Assembly (NCBI GenBank): GCA_963615055.1
Contig: CAVEFO010000026.1
Span: 1 to 25,252, forward strand
Reading direction: 5' to 3'
DNA: 25,252 nt
Source of the DNA: UBA1822 sp963615055
GTDB taxonomy: Bacteria > Bacillota > Negativicutes > Veillonellales > Dialisteraceae
Under the pieces are notes generated by a model. The model searched no databases. It was not told the DNA's origin and saw nothing but the letters and a program-made list of their open reading frames with translations. The translations under genes were made by a program, and so were the position numbers. Below are positions 23,690-25,252 of this stretch, piece by piece; within the stretch, counting starts at the first letter, position 1; each line of letters starts with the position of its first letter.

Positions 23690-23904
23690 TTTGCTTCTGC
23701 GCCATAGACAACGGCAAACTTTCGGCCGATAAAGATAAAAAAGCCTCATCCCTATCAACACTTCGTTTTTATCGGCATGGCCGCCAAACAAAAGAACTAA
23801 TCAGGCCCTGCCCCTCATCTCTCATCTCTTTTATCTTACAGCTATCTTGCACCTGACAAAAAAGCCAAGCAAGCCAACTGCTCACTCCTAATTACTCACT
23901 GCTA
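23690..23904. repeat. Repeat-filled gap between yggS and sepF
   Basis: A diverged copy of the intergenic unit with ACTTTC and CTCATCCCTATC blocks (about 23698-23825) is followed by degenerate ACTGCTN-type heptamers (23877-23904). The last heptamer supplies the TAG stop codon of yggS (23902-23904). No gene is visible. Confidence 0.6.
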
Positions 23905-24594
23905 ACTATATATTCTCGGCCCGAAAATCGCCGTCCCGACGCGAATCATCGTCGCACCCTCCTCGATGGCAACCTCGAAATCATTCGTCATCCCCATCGA
24001 AAGCGTCGTGATCTCCCCTTGCGGAAACGCCGCGACGAGCCGCTCCCAGAGCTTTCGCCCTTCCCGGAAAACAGGACGCACCCGCTCCGAATCTTCCGCC
24101 GGTGCCATACACATCAGCCCCCGCACGCGCACGTGAGAAAGACTTTTCGCCAAAGCGATCGCTTCATCAAAATCATCCGGCGAGAACCCATATTTCGTTT
24201 CCTCTCCAGAAATATTAAACTCCAGCAGCACCTCCTGCACCTTGCCTATCTCTGCGGCCCGTTTCTCAATCTCCCGCAAGATATCCAAAGAATCCGCCGA
24301 CTGAATCAAATCCGCCAGCACGACCGCTTTCTTCACCTTATTCTTCTGCAAATGCCCCTGCAAATGCCAACGCACCGGAATAGCGCCCGCACTCTCGCGC
24401 CGCTTCTCCTCCAGCTCCTGCACCCGATTCTCCCCGACATCCGTGACCCCCGCCGCGATTGCTTCCTGCATATCTGCCAGCGGATGAAACTTCGTCACCG
24501 CGACCAATGTCACGCTTTGATGAAACGGAGACCGTGCCGCAGCCGCTTCCATACGCGCCCGCACAGCCGAAAGCCGCTCCGAAATATCCGACAT
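23902..24594 (-). CDS. yggS: YggS/PROSC-family PLP homeostasis protein
   Basis: The 230-residue protein has an alanine-racemase-type TIM barrel. The PLP lysine is K35 in VAVTKFHP. GENRVQEL, RWHLQGHLQKNK and the phosphate-binding region SMGMTNDFEVAIEEGATMIRVGTAIFG are family hallmarks. YggS binds pyridoxal phosphate and keeps its pools balanced; it has no known catalytic activity. The ATG at 24594 is used because AAAGGA lies just upstream; a start at 24645 has no ribosome site. It opens the division cluster (ylmE position in Bacillus). A TGGTATAAT extended -10 lies at 24655-24663. Confidence 0.95.
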   Translation of the reverse strand: MSDISERLSAVRARMEAAAARSPFHQSVTLVAVTKFHPLADMQEAIAAGVTDVGENRVQELEEKRRESAGAIPVRWHLQGHLQKNKVKKAVVLADLIQSADSLDILREIEKRAAEIGKVQEVLLEFNISGEETKYGFSPDDFDEAIALAKSLSHVRVRGLMCMAPAEDSERVRPVFREGRKLWERLVAAFPQGEITTLSMGMTNDFEVAIEEGATMIRVGTAIFGPRIYS

Positions 24595-24654
24595 GGAAAT
24601 TCCTTTCCGAAAATTTTTGAAATGCATCCGATGAAATGAATACACTTATAAAAT

Positions 24655-24663
24655 ATTATACCA
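24655..24663 (-). promoter_or_regulatory. Extended -10 promoter of yggS
   Basis: TGGTATAAT on the minus strand is a perfect extended -10. No clear -35 was seen. The predicted start near 24648 leaves a leader of about 54 nt. Confidence 0.5.
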
Positions 24664-24940
24664 CATTTATGAGAGATGAAGCGCTCCCATCGTTACATTC
24701 TTTCCGACAAGCGCATGAGCCGCTATCCATTGACCGTATAAGCGCCGGCCGCGCGTCACAAAACTTCCTGAAACGTAAGACCCATCAAAATCGAATGAAA
24801 TTTCGTAGGAAAATCGAGGCCGTTCCTTACGATATGACAGACGATAACCGGCAGACGGGAAACGGATAACGGTTTCTGTATACCGGAACATATCATGCGA
24901 CAGGAGATAGAAGAAACAGCATCCTCCCCGCTCCCCCAAG
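24664..24940. other. Non-coding gap upstream of yggS
   Basis: About 280 bases without a credible gene. A 90-codon minus-strand frame (24667-24939) lacks family features, and its DNA includes ACGGGAA/ACGGATA/ACGGTTT heptamers (24857-24877), so it is not annotated. Confidence 0.5.
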
Positions 24941-24970
24941 CAAAAGAGGCAGACCGAAATCTGCCTCTTT
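24940..24970 (-). terminator. Terminator of the coiled-coil gene
   Basis: An 11-bp stem AAAGAGGCAGA/TCTGCCTCTTT (24943-24953 with 24960-24970) with a 6-base loop is followed on the minus strand by a T-rich tail, about 60 bases past the stop of the gene ending at 25030. Confidence 0.75.
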
Positions 24971-25029
24971 CACTGTCATTTTCGACCCGTTGGAGAAATA
25001 TATGAAACGTCGAAAGGTCCTGCCGGCAA

Positions 25030-25252
25030 TTATCTTGCCGTCTTCTCTACCCGATTCGACATTTGCAATTGTGCCAAAATGATCTGAATCTGTCTCTGCA
25101 TCCGCTCATTATTCGCTTCCAAATTCGCAATCTTTTGCGCCTGTGCAAGATTATCCTTCTTGAGAATCTGGTTGTCCGCCGTCAGCCGTTCCGTATGCTT
25201 ACGAAGCGCCGCCAGCTCCTGCGAGACAGCCCCCTCTGTGCGATACACACTC
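25030..25252 (-). CDS. C-terminal part of a coiled-coil protein (truncated by window edge)
   Basis: Only the last 70 or so residues are inside the window; the frame is open to the end. The visible part is a nearly continuous coiled coil: LAALRKHTERLTADNQILKKDN, then IANLEANNERMQRQIQIILAQL, with leucine/isoleucine heptads, ending NRVEKTAR. A GTG at 25248 could be a start but has no visible ribosome site, so the gene most likely begins outside. I do not recognise the family. It is followed by a terminator, so it is separate from the yggS unit. Confidence 0.6.
   Translation of the reverse strand, partial: SVYRTEGAVSQELAALRKHTERLTADNQILKKDNLAQAQKIANLEANNERMQRQIQIILAQLQMSNRVEKTAR

Noticed and set aside
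24667..24939. 90-codon minus-strand frame
   Set aside because: Contains ACGG heptamers, lacks a convincing ribosome site and shows no family pattern.

Overview
The window looks like chromosomal DNA from a diderm Firmicute (Negativicutes, probably Selenomonadales or Veillonellales). The taxonomic call is inference, but two gene sets support it. One is outer-membrane machinery: a TolC-family channel and an MlaE/MlaF/MlaD phospholipid transporter. The other is Gram-positive-type division machinery: SepF, YlmH and DivIVA in the usual Firmicute gene order. No rRNA, tRNA, IS element, prophage or CRISPR array was seen. Nearly all protein genes lie on the minus strand; the exceptions are two AEC carriers and two tiny toxin genes.

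Layout. 1-1535: a tandemly duplicated type I toxin-antitoxin locus (identical 29-residue membrane toxins, each with a convergent antisense RNA) in a dense repeat field. 5755-1536 (minus): operon mlaE-mlaF-mlaD-tolC with its own promoter and terminator. 7425-6178: lysA, single gene with terminator. 9265-7810: polar amino-acid ABC transporter (ATPase then permease, no binding protein). 10320-9553: speD. 11065-10652: a one-domain EamA/DMT membrane protein. 13381-11330: an HsdM/HsdS-like protein of unknown role coupled to rdgB. 14820-13774: a zeta-toxin-type kinase with no antitoxin nearby. 15262-17584 (plus): two tandem AEC-family carriers. 19016-17760: a class I aminotransferase. 20729-19216: divIVA overlapping speE. 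24594-20999: yggS, sepF, a second sepF-like gene, proC and ylmH. 25252-25030: the 3' end of a coiled-coil gene that runs off the window.

How the genes fit together. Envelope maintenance (Mla-TolC), lysine/peptidoglycan precursor supply (lysA), spermidine synthesis (speD and speE, about 9 kb apart), nucleotide-pool cleaning (rdgB), PLP and proline metabolism (yggS, proC) and division-site assembly (two SepF proteins, DivIVA) are all housekeeping. The accessory-looking items are the duplicated toxin, the zeta-like kinase and the HsdM/S-like protein.

The most unusual feature is the intergenic DNA. Most gaps over 200 bp are packed with modular repeats: 7-nt-period arrays (ACTGCTN and ACGGNNN/CCGTNNN types), short triloop hairpins whose stems differ in sequence but stay paired, 9/10-nt arrays facing an inverted arm, a 69-bp tandem repeat, and a perfect 22-bp-arm palindrome. 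I found no coding explanation for these. Everything here was read by eye; no database search, folding program or alignment was run.
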